Assembly: GCA_019637155.1 (NCBI GenBank)
Contig: JAHBWE010000022.1
Location: 1 to 64,000 of the forward strand
Origin: Labilithrix sp.
Lineage (GTDB): Bacteria; Myxococcota_A; Polyangia; Polyangiales; Polyangiaceae
Length of the DNA stretch: 64,000 bases
Reading direction: 5' to 3'
Each line of letters starts with the position of its first letter. Positions within the stretch are counted from its first letter, which is position 1. The notes under the pieces are model-generated. The model saw only the letters and a list, made by a program, of their open reading frames with translations. It had not been told where the DNA came from and did not search any database. Positions 52,268 through 60,695 of the stretch are shown piece by piece. Both the position numbers and the translations under genes were made by a program.

Positions 52268-53764
52268 ATGGACATCTCGAAAGAGCTCGCCGCCCTCGAC
52301 CTCGACCCGAAGACCTTCGAAGGCGGGAGCCTCGTCGCTCGTTCGCCGATCGACGGCTCGGTCACCGCGAAGGTCGCGGAGCACGACGCCGCCGGCGTGG
52401 ACGCCGCGATCGGCCGCGCGCACGCCGCGTTCCGGGAGTGGCGCACCGTGCCTGCCCCGCGGCGCGGCGAGCTGATCCGCCTCTTCGGCGAGGAGCTGCG
52501 GAAGGAGAAGGAGAGCCTCGCGAGCCTCGTCACGATCGAGGCCGGCAAGATCGTCGCCGAGGCGCGCGGCGAGGTGCAGGAGATGATCGACATCTGCGAC
52601 TTCGCCTGCGGGCTCTCGCGCCAGCTGTACGGCCTCACGATCGCCTCGGAGCGGCCGGGCCATCGGATGGCGGAGACGTGGCATCCCCTCGGCGTCGTCG
52701 GCGTCATCAGCGCGTTCAACTTCCCCGTCGCGGTGTGGGCCTGGAACTTCGCGCTCGCGATCGTGTGCGGCAACTCCGTGGTGTGGAAGCCGTCGGAGAA
52801 GACGCCGCTCACCGCCGCCGCGTGTCAGGCGCTCTTCCTGCGCGCGGTGCACCGCTTCGGACCGACGCCGCTCGGGCTCTCGGAGGTGGTGCAGGGCAAG
52901 GCCGCGGTCGGCGAGCGCCTCGTCGACGACAAGCGCGTCGCCCTCGTCAGCGCGACCGGCTCGACGCGGATGGGCCGCGCGGTCGGTCCGCGCGTCGCGG
53001 CGCGCTTCGGCCGCACGCTCCTCGAGCTCGGCGGCAACAACGCGATGATCGTCGCGCCGAGCGCGGACCTCGAGCTCGCCACCCGCGCGGTCCTCTTCAG
53101 CGCGGCCGGCACCGCAGGGCAGCGCTGCACCTCGCTCCGTCGCCTCATCGCGCACGAGAGCGTGAAGGCAGCGCTCACCGAGCGCGTGGCGAAGGCGTAC
53201 GCGCAGATCCGGATCGGCGATCCGCGGGAGGCCTCCACCCTCGTCGGCCCGCTCATCGACGCGGGATCGTTCGAGGCGATGCAGTCGGCGCTCGCGCGCG
53301 CGAAGGCGGAGGGCGGCGAGGTGATCGGCGGCGAGCGCGTGGCGGTCGCGGGGTGCGACGGCGGCTTCTACGTGAAGCCCGCGATCGCGAAGATGCCGGG
53401 CCAGACCGCGGTCGTGAAGGAGGAGACGTTCGCGCCGATCCTCTACGTGATGAGCTACAAGGAGCTCGACGAGGCGATCGCGATGCAGAACGACGTGCCG
53501 CAGGGCCTCTCGTCGTGCATCTTCACGAACGACCTCCGCGAGGCGGAGCGCTTCGTCGCCCCCGACGGGAGCGACTGCGGGATCGCGAACGTCAACATCG
53601 GCCCGTCCGGCGCCGAGATCGGCGGCGCGTTCGGCGGCGAGAAGGAGACCGGCGGCGGCCGCGAGTCCGGCTCCGACAGCTGGCGCAGCTACATGCGCCG
53701 CGCGACCAACACGATCAACTACTCGAAGGACCTCCCGCTCGCGCAGGGGATCGTCTTCGCGTGA
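52268..53764 (+). CDS. Aldehyde dehydrogenase, ALDH7/aminoadipate-semialdehyde type
   Basis: A 498-residue NAD-dependent aldehyde dehydrogenase. The active site is GQRCTS (Cys 287) with Glu 253 in LELGGNNA, 34 residues before it. FNFPVAVWAWNFALAIVCGNSVVWKPSEKTPL and the NNA instead of NP after the Glu are typical of the ALDH7 group, which oxidises alpha-aminoadipate semialdehyde in lysine degradation. The C-terminal SDSWRSYMRRATNTINYS also matches that group. No lysine catabolism genes are adjacent, so the substrate is provisional. It overlaps the next gene by GTGA. Confidence 0.9.
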   Translation: MDISKELAALDLDPKTFEGGSLVARSPIDGSVTAKVAEHDAAGVDAAIGRAHAAFREWRTVPAPRRGELIRLFGEELRKEKESLASLVTIEAGKIVAEARGEVQEMIDICDFACGLSRQLYGLTIASERPGHRMAETWHPLGVVGVISAFNFPVAVWAWNFALAIVCGNSVVWKPSEKTPLTAAACQALFLRAVHRFGPTPLGLSEVVQGKAAVGERLVDDKRVALVSATGSTRMGRAVGPRVAARFGRTLLELGGNNAMIVAPSADLELATRAVLFSAAGTAGQRCTSLRRLIAHESVKAALTERVAKAYAQIRIGDPREASTLVGPLIDAGSFEAMQSALARAKAEGGEVIGGERVAVAGCDGGFYVKPAIAKMPGQTAVVKEETFAPILYVMSYKELDEAIAMQNDVPQGLSSCIFTNDLREAERFVAPDGSDCGIANVNIGPSGAEIGGAFGGEKETGGGRESGSDSWRSYMRRATNTINYSKDLPLAQGIVFA

Positions 53765-55809
53765 GGAAGCTCGCCGGCGCCGCGGTCGCGCTGATCGTCG
53801 CCGTCGCCGCGGCGTGCGGCGACGATCCCGAGCCGGCGCCGGTGCGCCACCCGAACCCGTGCAAGCCGCCGCCGCTGCCCGGCGCGGCGAGCATCGATCT
53901 CGTCCCCGCCTTCGGCGGCGCCACGCTCGCGCGGCCGGTCGAGCTCGTCGCGGGGCCGGGCGGCCGCTTCTACGCGCTCGAGCAGTCGGGCCGCGTCCGC
54001 GTGCTCGACGACGGCGGCGCCGCGGCCACGCCGGCGTACGACGTGACCGCGCGCGTGACGGGGACGGGCGAGGCGGGCCTCCTCGGGATCGCGTTCGATC
54101 CGAAGTTCGCCGACAACGGCTTCGTGTATTTGTATTTTACATTGAACTACACGACGCCGAAGCCGGGCTTCGTCTTCCAGGACGTCCTCGTCCGCGTACA
54201 GAGCAAGGACGGCGGGCTCACCTTCGATCCGGCGACGGAGAAGGTGCTCCTCGCGCTCGACGATCCGTTCGACAACGGCAACGGCGGGCGCATCGTCTTC
54301 GGGCCCGACGGCTTCCTCTACGTCGGCGTCGGCGACGGCGGGAGCCGCGGCCCGACCGAAGCGGCGAACAACAAGAACGCGCAAGACACGAGCTCCCTCT
54401 TCGGGAAGATCCTCCGCATCGATCCGTCGAAGGGCGAGCCGTACGCGATCCCGCCCGGCAACCCGTTCGCGAACGGCGGCGGCCGGCCCGAGATCTGGGC
54501 CTACGGCCTCCGCAACCCGTGGAAGTTCAGCTTCGATCGCGAGACGGGCGAGCTCTGGGCCGGCGACGTCGGCGAGCGCCGCGCGGAGGAGATCGACCTC
54601 ATCGTCCCCGGCGGCAACTACGGCTGGAACGTGCGCGAGGGGAGGAGCTGCTTCTCCGATCCGAGCTGCCCCGACGCCGGGTTCCTCGATCCCGTCGTCG
54701 AGTACGCGCGGAGCGAGGGCATCAGCATCGTGGCGGGCTTCGTGTACCGCGGCGCGAAGGTCCCCTCGCTCGCGGGCAAGCTCCTCTACGGCGACTTCGG
54801 CAACGGCAACATCTGGAGCGCCGACGCGGGCTCCGCGCAGGGCACGCTCGTGAAGGCGAGCGGTCTCCAGATCTCCTCCTTCGCGGAGGGCCCCGACGGC
54901 GAGCTCTTCGTGCTCGATTATGGGAGCGGCGCCGTCTCCGCCATCGTCCCCGCCGCCGCTGCGCCCGCGCCGGTCGCTCCCGCGTCGACCTCGCTCGCCG
55001 CCACCGGCTGCCTCGATCAGGCGGCGGCGATCTCGTACGACGTCGCGAGCCCGCTCTGGTCCGACGACGCGGACAAGCAGCGCTGGCTCTTCGTCGCCGA
55101 CGGCGAGAGCATCACCGTGGGCGACGACGGCGACTTCGACGTGCCGCCCGGCAGCACCGCGGTGAAGACGTTCAGCTTCGGCGGGAAGAAGGTCGAGACC
55201 CGCCTCTTCGCGCGTTACGAAGACGGGACCTGGGCGGGGTGGTCGTACGAGTGGAGCGACGATCAGAAGGACGCGGTGCTGCTCGAGGGCGCGAAGACGA
55301 AGCCGCTCGCCGACGGCAAGACGTGGACGTTCCCGTCTCCGAGCGACTGCTTGCGCTGCCACACGCAGGCGGCGGGCTTCACGCTCGGCCTCGAGGCGCG
55401 GCAGGTCGAGCCGCGTCCGTTCACGCCCTACCTCGCCGCGCCGATCGACAAGGCCCGGTTCCCCACCTTCGCGCGCGACGACGGACGCGCGTACCTGCAC
55501 GCGAACTGCTCCGGCTGCCATCGCCCCGGCGCGAGCGCGGGCGCGGCGACGATGGACCTTCGCTTCGATCGCTCGGTCGCGGAGATGAACGTGTGCAACC
55601 AGGACGCGCGCGCCGGCTTCGGCGGGTCCGCCGACCCGAACCTGAAGCTCGTCACGCCGGGCGCGCCCGAGCGCTCGATCCTCTTCGCGCGGATGGTCGG
55701 CTCCGAAGAGGAGACGCGCATGCCGCCGATCGGGCGGACGATCCCGGACCCCTCCGGCACCCTCGCGGTGAGCAACTGGATCCAGTCGCTCGGCGGCGGC
55801 TGTCCTTAA
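53761..55809 (+). CDS. PQQ-type sugar dehydrogenase fused to a cytochrome-c-like domain
   Basis: A 682-residue lipoprotein (lipobox VAAAC, Cys about 20). Residues about 45-395 are a six-blade glucose/sorbosone dehydrogenase propeller: GEAGLLGIAFDPKF, GPDGFLYVGVGDGG, RNPWKFSFDRETGELWAGDVGE and GGNYGWNVREG are family blocks. Residues about 400-520 are a strand-rich linker. The end has two heme-c motifs, CLRCH (530-534) and CSGCH (583-587), so it should carry electrons away to the respiratory chain. GTG start inside the ALDH stop: the two oxidative enzymes are co-translated. It converges on the next gene with a 4-nt overlap. Confidence 0.9.
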   Translation: MRKLAGAAVALIVAVAAACGDDPEPAPVRHPNPCKPPPLPGAASIDLVPAFGGATLARPVELVAGPGGRFYALEQSGRVRVLDDGGAAATPAYDVTARVTGTGEAGLLGIAFDPKFADNGFVYLYFTLNYTTPKPGFVFQDVLVRVQSKDGGLTFDPATEKVLLALDDPFDNGNGGRIVFGPDGFLYVGVGDGGSRGPTEAANNKNAQDTSSLFGKILRIDPSKGEPYAIPPGNPFANGGGRPEIWAYGLRNPWKFSFDRETGELWAGDVGERRAEEIDLIVPGGNYGWNVREGRSCFSDPSCPDAGFLDPVVEYARSEGISIVAGFVYRGAKVPSLAGKLLYGDFGNGNIWSADAGSAQGTLVKASGLQISSFAEGPDGELFVLDYGSGAVSAIVPAAAAPAPVAPASTSLAATGCLDQAAAISYDVASPLWSDDADKQRWLFVADGESITVGDDGDFDVPPGSTAVKTFSFGGKKVETRLFARYEDGTWAGWSYEWSDDQKDAVLLEGAKTKPLADGKTWTFPSPSDCLRCHTQAAGFTLGLEARQVEPRPFTPYLAAPIDKARFPTFARDDGRAYLHANCSGCHRPGASAGAATMDLRFDRSVAEMNVCNQDARAGFGGSADPNLKLVTPGAPERSILFARMVGSEEETRMPPIGRTIPDPSGTLAVSNWIQSLGGGCP

Positions 55810-56930
55810 CGACGCGGCGTCGGGCCGACCGGCTTCTTCGGAACCGGCGGCGGCGCGGGCGGCTTCGAGCCGGACTCGGCGCCGATCGCGGGCGCCTCGC
55901 CCCAGTCGAGGCCGGAGGGCTTCGGCGCCGGCGGCTCGGACGCGCCCCAGCCCTCGCCCGACGCGGGCGCCGACTCGTTGCCGAGCATCTCCATCATCTT
56001 CGCGCGCGCCTCGACGAGGTTCGGGCTCTCCGTCGTGCCGCCCCAGAGCGCTTGCTCCTGCGTGCTCGTGAGGCTCGGCGTGCTCGGCGGATCGTCGTCC
56101 GCCGCGTCCACCGCGGGGACGTCCGGGATCGCGATCGGGAAGCCGGAGTCGCTCTTGAGCTGGCTGCCGGCCTCGGGCTTCGGCGCGGCGCTGCGCGCGG
56201 CGGGCGCGGGCTCCGGCTTGGGCGCGGCGGCCTCCGGCGCTTCGGGGACGAGCTCTGCCTTCCTCGCGAAGGCGTCGAGCGCGAAGAGGAGCGCGTCTTG
56301 CGCCGTCTTCGCGAGGATCGTCTCCCAGCCGATCGCGCCGACGAGGCCGGCGGGGCTGCCGTCGCCCGTCTCGTGCAGCTTCCGCATCCACGCGACGACC
56401 TGGTCCTTGCTCAGCGTGTCGCAGACGACGTCGGTGCCCTTCAGCTTCCCGCCGCGGCCCTGCACGTTGGCGAAAAACCAGCGATCGTCGATGATCTCGA
56501 GCTCGCGCGCGGTGTGGAGCGCCTTCTGGATCGCGACGCCGGTGAGCTTGCCGTGGCGCCAGAACGACCACCAGTCCGCGAGGCCGACCCAATCGACGAG
56601 GATCTGCGCGGTCACACCTTCTTCGAAGATGGCCTCGTCGATGTCGCCTGCGACGAGCGCGTCGTGCACGACGTGCTGGACCTTCGCGTCGTCGTCCTTG
56701 AGCGCGGCCTTGCCGCCGCGGATCCCCCACTGTGAAAGGATCGGACCGCGGACCTCGTTGGGCATCAGGTGGAACAGCTTGTCGTTGGCCTGGCTGTCGT
56801 CGTACGGGAAGAAGGTCGCGACGAGCTCGCGCGCCGTTCGGACGCGGCCGGCCTCCGTGCGGCGATGCTCTTCCATCGCCAGACAGAACTTGGTCACGGC
56901 CTGGGTGCGATCGTTCTTCGTCTTGGCCAC
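55806..56930 (-). CDS. Cytoplasmic protein with Pro/Ala-rich tail, unknown function
   Basis: A 374-residue protein without recognised family. Residues 1-200 are helical and well folded in appearance (LVATFFPYDDSQANDKLFHLMPNEVRG; LVDWVGLADWWSFWRHGKLTGVAIQKAL), with Trp-rich short motifs. Residues 205-374 are Pro/Ala/Glu-rich and probably disordered, with short conserved-looking islands (FPIAIPDVPAVDAADDD, ARAKMMEMLGNES). No signal peptide. GTG 56930 is used in preference to 56945, which would add five residues. It is probably lineage-specific. Confidence 0.65.
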   Translation of the reverse strand: MAKTKNDRTQAVTKFCLAMEEHRRTEAGRVRTARELVATFFPYDDSQANDKLFHLMPNEVRGPILSQWGIRGGKAALKDDDAKVQHVVHDALVAGDIDEAIFEEGVTAQILVDWVGLADWWSFWRHGKLTGVAIQKALHTARELEIIDDRWFFANVQGRGGKLKGTDVVCDTLSKDQVVAWMRKLHETGDGSPAGLVGAIGWETILAKTAQDALLFALDAFARKAELVPEAPEAAAPKPEPAPAARSAAPKPEAGSQLKSDSGFPIAIPDVPAVDAADDDPPSTPSLTSTQEQALWGGTTESPNLVEARAKMMEMLGNESAPASGEGWGASEPPAPKPSGLDWGEAPAIGAESGSKPPAPPPVPKKPVGPTPRR

Positions 56931-56965
56931 TCGACAAGGGTACACCTCGAAATGAGCGCCGGCCG

Positions 56966-57781
56966 ATGAGAAAATCCGTGGTGCTCGCGCTGGTCGCCCT
57001 CGCCGGGTGCGCGTCGGAGCCGAAAAAGCCGGCCGAAGCCGCGCTCGAGGTCCCGAAGCTGGGCGGCGATGCCGCAGCCGCCCCGCGCGAGGAGCGCGGC
57101 GGTGTCAGGTTCGGGCGAGAGAACGCGCGCGTCGGCCAGCGTCTCCGGACGCGCGTGGTGGCGAAGAGCAGCTGGCGGAACCCGCAGCAGGAGCTCGAGA
57201 CGACGGTCTACGAGTCGGAGTACACGATCGAGGTGCTCGCCGTGCTCGGTCCGGCGCCGTCGCGCGTCCGCATCGACTTCACGAAGAACCTCACCTTCGA
57301 GATGGGGCAGCCCTCCGCGACCGTCATCGACGGGAAGGCGTACGTCGTGAGCGTCGAGTCGCCCGCGGTCGTCGACGCGACGACGGGGTTCGTCCCGTCG
57401 CCGGACGAGATCGCGCGCGTGACCGACGTGCTGCCGGACCTCGGGACGCGCGCGCAGGTCGATCAGGTGCTCCCCGACGACGCGATGCGCATCGGCGAGA
57501 GCCGCGACGCGCTCGCGGCCGCGATCACGCGCATCCTCCACCCGCGTCACTGGTCGCACGAGCGCGGGACCGCGGTGCTGACGCGCGCCGACGCGACGCA
57601 CGCGTTCTTCGAGGTCACGCTCGAGGCGCGGAGCACGAGCTCGGGGATGACGATGGCGGTCCACGGGCAGGCCCGCGTCCGCCTCTCCGACGCGCGGCTC
57701 GACGGCTTCCAGCTCCGCGGCAAGTTCGCCCGCCCGAACGGCGAAGAGGGCGACCTCGAGCTCTCACGCGAGGTGTTCTGA
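56966..57781 (+). CDS. Lipoprotein of unknown function
   Basis: A 271-residue predicted lipoprotein: MRKSVVLALVALAGC gives the lipobox (Cys 15). The mature part is mixed alpha/beta with many acidic residues: GQRLRTRVVAKSSW, ESEYTIEVLAVLGPAPSRVRIDF, then SPAVVDATTGFVPSPDEIARVTDVLPDLGTRAQV. It is similar in style to many myxobacterial secreted lipoproteins, but no domain is identified. ATG 56966 fits the signal. Divergent to the previous gene, 35 nt apart. A GC hairpin follows the stop (57810-57835). Confidence 0.7.
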   Translation: MRKSVVLALVALAGCASEPKKPAEAALEVPKLGGDAAAAPREERGGVRFGRENARVGQRLRTRVVAKSSWRNPQQELETTVYESEYTIEVLAVLGPAPSRVRIDFTKNLTFEMGQPSATVIDGKAYVVSVESPAVVDATTGFVPSPDEIARVTDVLPDLGTRAQVDQVLPDDAMRIGESRDALAAAITRILHPRHWSHERGTAVLTRADATHAFFEVTLEARSTSSGMTMAVHGQARVRLSDARLDGFQLRGKFARPNGEEGDLELSREVF

Positions 57782-57809
57782 GTCCCGGTGGGCTCCCTCT
57801 GCGGGGGGT

Positions 57810-57835
57810 CCGGGGGCGTCGGAGCGCGCCCCCGG
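57810..57835. terminator. GC-rich hairpin between convergent genes
   Basis: CCGGGGGCG (57810-57818) pairs with CGCCCCCGG (57827-57835), a 9-bp stem with an 8-nt loop, in the 72-nt gap between two convergent genes. No U-run follows, so it is a probable but unproven two-way terminator. Confidence 0.55.
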
Positions 57836-57853
57836 CGCGCGGAGAAACCCCTC

Positions 57854-58651
57854 TCAAGCAAAAAGCCAGCGGCGCAGGAAGAGGACCTCGAGGCACGAGA
57901 GCACGAGGAACGGGCCGAGCGGGACGCGCATGCCGAGCGCTCCGTCGATCTCCTCCGCCGCCATCGGATCGTCGGCGAGGACCGCCTTCGCCTCCTCGTC
58001 GCCCGCCTCCGCCGCCGCCCGCAGCTTCGCGATGTCGGCGCGCACGCTCTCCGGCACCGCGTACGTGACGCCGAGCGCGCGCATCACGAGCGCGACGAGC
58101 ACCGACTGGAGCGCCGCCGCGACGAGCACGAACATCGCGCCCTCCGGCCCGTGCCACGCGCCCGCCGCGATCACGAGCTTGGTGTCGCCGGTGCCCGCGC
58201 CGCTGATCCCGCGGAGGCGGTTGTAGATCGCCTTCGGGACGTGCGCGATGACGAGCCCGAGGACCGCGCCCGCGATCGCGCCGGCGATCCCGACGTGGCG
58301 GAGCGGCGACGAGAGGAGCGCGACGATCGCGACGCCGAAGGTCAGCTCGTTCGGGAGGATCATGTGCTCGTGGTCGATCGCCGCCGCGACGAGCACGGCG
58401 ACCGCGAGCAGCACGTTGACGCCGAAGAGCACGCCGCGGTGCCACGCCGCGACCGCGGTCGCTTCCGCGAGGAGATGCGCGATCCCGGCCGCGACGAGGG
58501 CGGAGAGCACGACGAGCACGGCGTTCCGCCGCTGGCGCGCCGCCGCCGGCGCGTGGATCGTGATCTCGTAGCGGGTCGGGAGGTAGTCGGCGAGCTTCCC
58601 GCCGAGGGCGCCGAGGACGGCTCCGATCAGCGCGGCGACGAGCAGGAGCAC
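57854..58651 (-). CDS. Prepilin peptidase (type IV leader peptidase, A24)
   Basis: A 265-residue inner-membrane aspartyl protease with about eight helices that cleaves the leader of type IV prepilins or pseudopilins. The catalytic aspartates are Asp 93 (AAIDHEHMILPNELT) and Asp 156 (GAGTGDTKL, the GxGD motif). The usual N-terminal methyltransferase half with its cysteine motif is absent; the protein starts directly in a helix, so it may only cleave, or be a type II secretion or tight-adherence type. No pilin gene is next to it. Confidence 0.9.
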   Translation of the reverse strand: MLLLVAALIGAVLGALGGKLADYLPTRYEITIHAPAAARQRRNAVLVVLSALVAAGIAHLLAEATAVAAWHRGVLFGVNVLLAVAVLVAAAIDHEHMILPNELTFGVAIVALLSSPLRHVGIAGAIAGAVLGLVIAHVPKAIYNRLRGISGAGTGDTKLVIAAGAWHGPEGAMFVLVAAALQSVLVALVMRALGVTYAVPESVRADIAKLRAAAEAGDEEAKAVLADDPMAAEEIDGALGMRVPLGPFLVLSCLEVLFLRRWLFA

Positions 58652-58666
58652 GCGCCCATGCTACCG

Positions 58667-59113
58667 CTACCCGCGTCGAGCGCGCGCGAGGATGGCGGAG
58701 CGCGCGAGGCCGACGAGGCGGGCGGGGGTGTAGAGCGGCTCCGGCTCCCAGCGCTTTCCGTAGACGAGGTAGGCGCCGGTCGCGCGCTCCATCGGGAGGT
58801 TCGCCTCGATCGGGTAGTACTTGTTGTGCTTGTCGACGAGCGCGTTCAGCTTGTCGAGGTCGAGCGCGGTGGCGGCGGAGATCAGCCCGAGCTCGATCTG
58901 CTGGAGCGTCTTCTTCTTCGCGACGAGCGTGTCGTAGAGCTCGACGAGCTCCTTCACGTGGCGCGCCTCGTCGTCCTCGATCTTGCGCTTCCGCGCCGCC
59001 CAGGAGGGGACGCCGATCGTGAGGGCGCGGATGCGCTCGTCGGTCGTGAGGGTGAAGTTCTTGATCGGGTCTGCGCTGTTCAACGCCGTCGGCCGATCGC
59101 TGTCGCGCTTCAC
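58667..59113 (-). CDS. Conserved-looking small helical protein, unknown function
   Basis: A 148-residue hydrophilic protein. The middle is helical and charged (ARKRKIEDDEARHVKELVELYDTLVAKKKTLQQIE), with the start FTLTTDERIRALTIGVPSWAARKRK and an ending that reads as a compact fold (AYLVYGKRWEPEPLYTPARLVGLARSAI). GTG 59113 is chosen as start. No family recognised; it sits between the prepilin peptidase gene and a small zinc protein on the other strand. Confidence 0.65.
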   Translation of the reverse strand: MKRDSDRPTALNSADPIKNFTLTTDERIRALTIGVPSWAARKRKIEDDEARHVKELVELYDTLVAKKKTLQQIELGLISAATALDLDKLNALVDKHNKYYPIEANLPMERATGAYLVYGKRWEPEPLYTPARLVGLARSAILARARRG

Positions 59114-59198
59114 TCTCTCAACGTAGGGTGCGACGCGCCGAGAGCAAGCCCGGCCGGAAAACTTGGCCGTTCGCGCGCGAGCGGCGCACCTTCGGCGC

Positions 59199-59414
59199 AT
59201 GCGTAACGCCAGCTCGGATCGTCGCTCTCCCGCCTCCACCTCGTGCGCCGTCTGCGGAGAGGTCGACGCGCGCGTCCTCTCCTTCACGCGCCTCCAGGAC
59301 GGCGAGCGCGTCACCGTCTGCGGCTCGCACAAGACCGCCCATCACCGCTCGGGCGTGATCGCCTCCTCGGTCGACGAGCTGAAGAAGCTGACCGCCGATC
59401 GCCGCGCGTCTTAG
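59199..59414 (+). CDS. Small zinc-binding-type protein (CxxC)
   Basis: A 71-residue hydrophilic protein with CAVCG at residues 16-20 and a later CGSHKTAHHRSG, which together look like a single zinc site of four ligands. The ATG at 59199 is used; a longer frame from 59163 would begin with an Arg-rich run. It overlaps the end of the PrsW gene by 4 nt in tail-to-tail orientation. It is short and its function is unknown. Confidence 0.55.
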   Translation: MRNASSDRRSPASTSCAVCGEVDARVLSFTRLQDGERVTVCGSHKTAHHRSGVIASSVDELKKLTADRRAS

Positions 59415-60667
59415 CGCGGGCCCCACTGCTGCGGCTGCTGCTGCCACTGCTGCGGTTGCGGCTGCGGCTGCCACGGGTTGGGTTGGCCGGGTTGCCAGGG
59501 TTGGGGCTGGGGGACGGGGCGGCCCAGCTTGCGGGAGACCTCGGCGCGGAGCTTCGCGAGCTCCTGCCGGAGCGGGTAGATCATGTCGGAGCTCACGGTG
59601 AGCTTCCGGCCCTGCGTCGCGCGGCCGGTGTGCCACTTGCTGAGCGCGAGGCGGGCGCCGGTGTCGATGAACTTGCGGCCGGCCGCGCCGCCCCAGCCGA
59701 AGGTCGCGCGCCAGCGGCCGACCGGCGAGGTGATGAGCTCTACCTCCCACATCGTGAGGTTGCCCATCAGGACCTCGTCCTTCAGGTGGTCGCGGATGAT
59801 GCGGCCCTTGCGGATGACGAGGTAGATGACGAGGCCGAAGAAGGCGAGGACGAAGAGGAACCAGAGCGGCAGCATCAGCGCGACGAGGTTGCCGGAGAGC
59901 GTCGCGGCGGTGTTCCAGACCGAGTGGAGGAACATCGCGAAGCAGTAGCCGCCGATCGGCGCGAGCCACTTGAGCCACGTCTTGTTCGTCTCGCGCGCGA
60001 CGCCGAAGCCGATGCCGGTCATCGACGTGTAGAGCGGGTGCCCCCACGGCGCGAGGATGCCGCGGACGAAGAAGGTGCCGAGGAACGCGCCCTCCTTGCC
60101 GGCGAGCATCTCCGCCTTCGCCGCGTTGCCGTAGTAGAGGATGTTCTCGCAGGCGGCGAAGCCGAGCGCGGCGAACGTGGCGTAGATGACGCCGTCGACG
60201 ACGCCGTCGAACTCGCGGCGCATGAAATAGAACATGAAGAAGATCGCGAACGCCTTCGTGAACTCTTCGATGACGGGGGCGCTGATGCAGGCGGAGAGCA
60301 CGTCGCCCGCGCCTTTGCCGAACATCGCGGTGCCGATCGCGTCGACCATCGTGTTCACGAGCGCGGAGAAGCCGCACGCGGCGATGAAGCCCCACGCCAG
60401 CGTCATCGCGAGCGCCCACGCCGGCTCGGGGTCGTAGCGGTCGACGATCCACGGGATCCAGAGGTAGATCGCGAGCATCGGCACCGCGAAGAGCGCGCCG
60501 AGGAAGAGCGACATGAGCTCGACGTCCGCGTGCTTCGAGAAGAGCGCGGGGACGAAGAGCATCAGGACGAGGAGGCCGCCTCCGAGCAACATCCCGATGA
60601 CGTAGATGGCGATGCCGATCGTGCGGCGGGTCTTCTCCTGATCTCTCGCGTGCGGAACGGCGGCCAT
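59411..60667 (-). CDS. PrsW-family intramembrane metalloprotease
   Basis: A 418-residue membrane protease with about eight to nine helices. The active-site marks are IEEFTK (Glu 134, Glu 135, Lys 138), FAACENILYYG (Glu 174, Asn 175) and a later LHSVWN, matching PrsW, which cleaves anti-sigma factors in its best-known case. The C-terminal region (about 290-418) is soluble and ends in a Gln/Pro/Trp-rich tail with repeated QPQPWQPGQPNPWQ-like units. No anti-sigma factor lies nearby, so the target is unknown. Confidence 0.9.
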   Translation of the reverse strand: MAAVPHARDQEKTRRTIGIAIYVIGMLLGGGLLVLMLFVPALFSKHADVELMSLFLGALFAVPMLAIYLWIPWIVDRYDPEPAWALAMTLAWGFIAACGFSALVNTMVDAIGTAMFGKGAGDVLSACISAPVIEEFTKAFAIFFMFYFMRREFDGVVDGVIYATFAALGFAACENILYYGNAAKAEMLAGKEGAFLGTFFVRGILAPWGHPLYTSMTGIGFGVARETNKTWLKWLAPIGGYCFAMFLHSVWNTAATLSGNLVALMLPLWFLFVLAFFGLVIYLVIRKGRIIRDHLKDEVLMGNLTMWEVELITSPVGRWRATFGWGGAAGRKFIDTGARLALSKWHTGRATQGRKLTVSSDMIYPLRQELAKLRAEVSRKLGRPVPQPQPWQPGQPNPWQPQPQPQQWQQQPQQWGPR

Positions 60668-60695
60668 CGGGGGGGAGCCTAACGCGAGACGCGTT

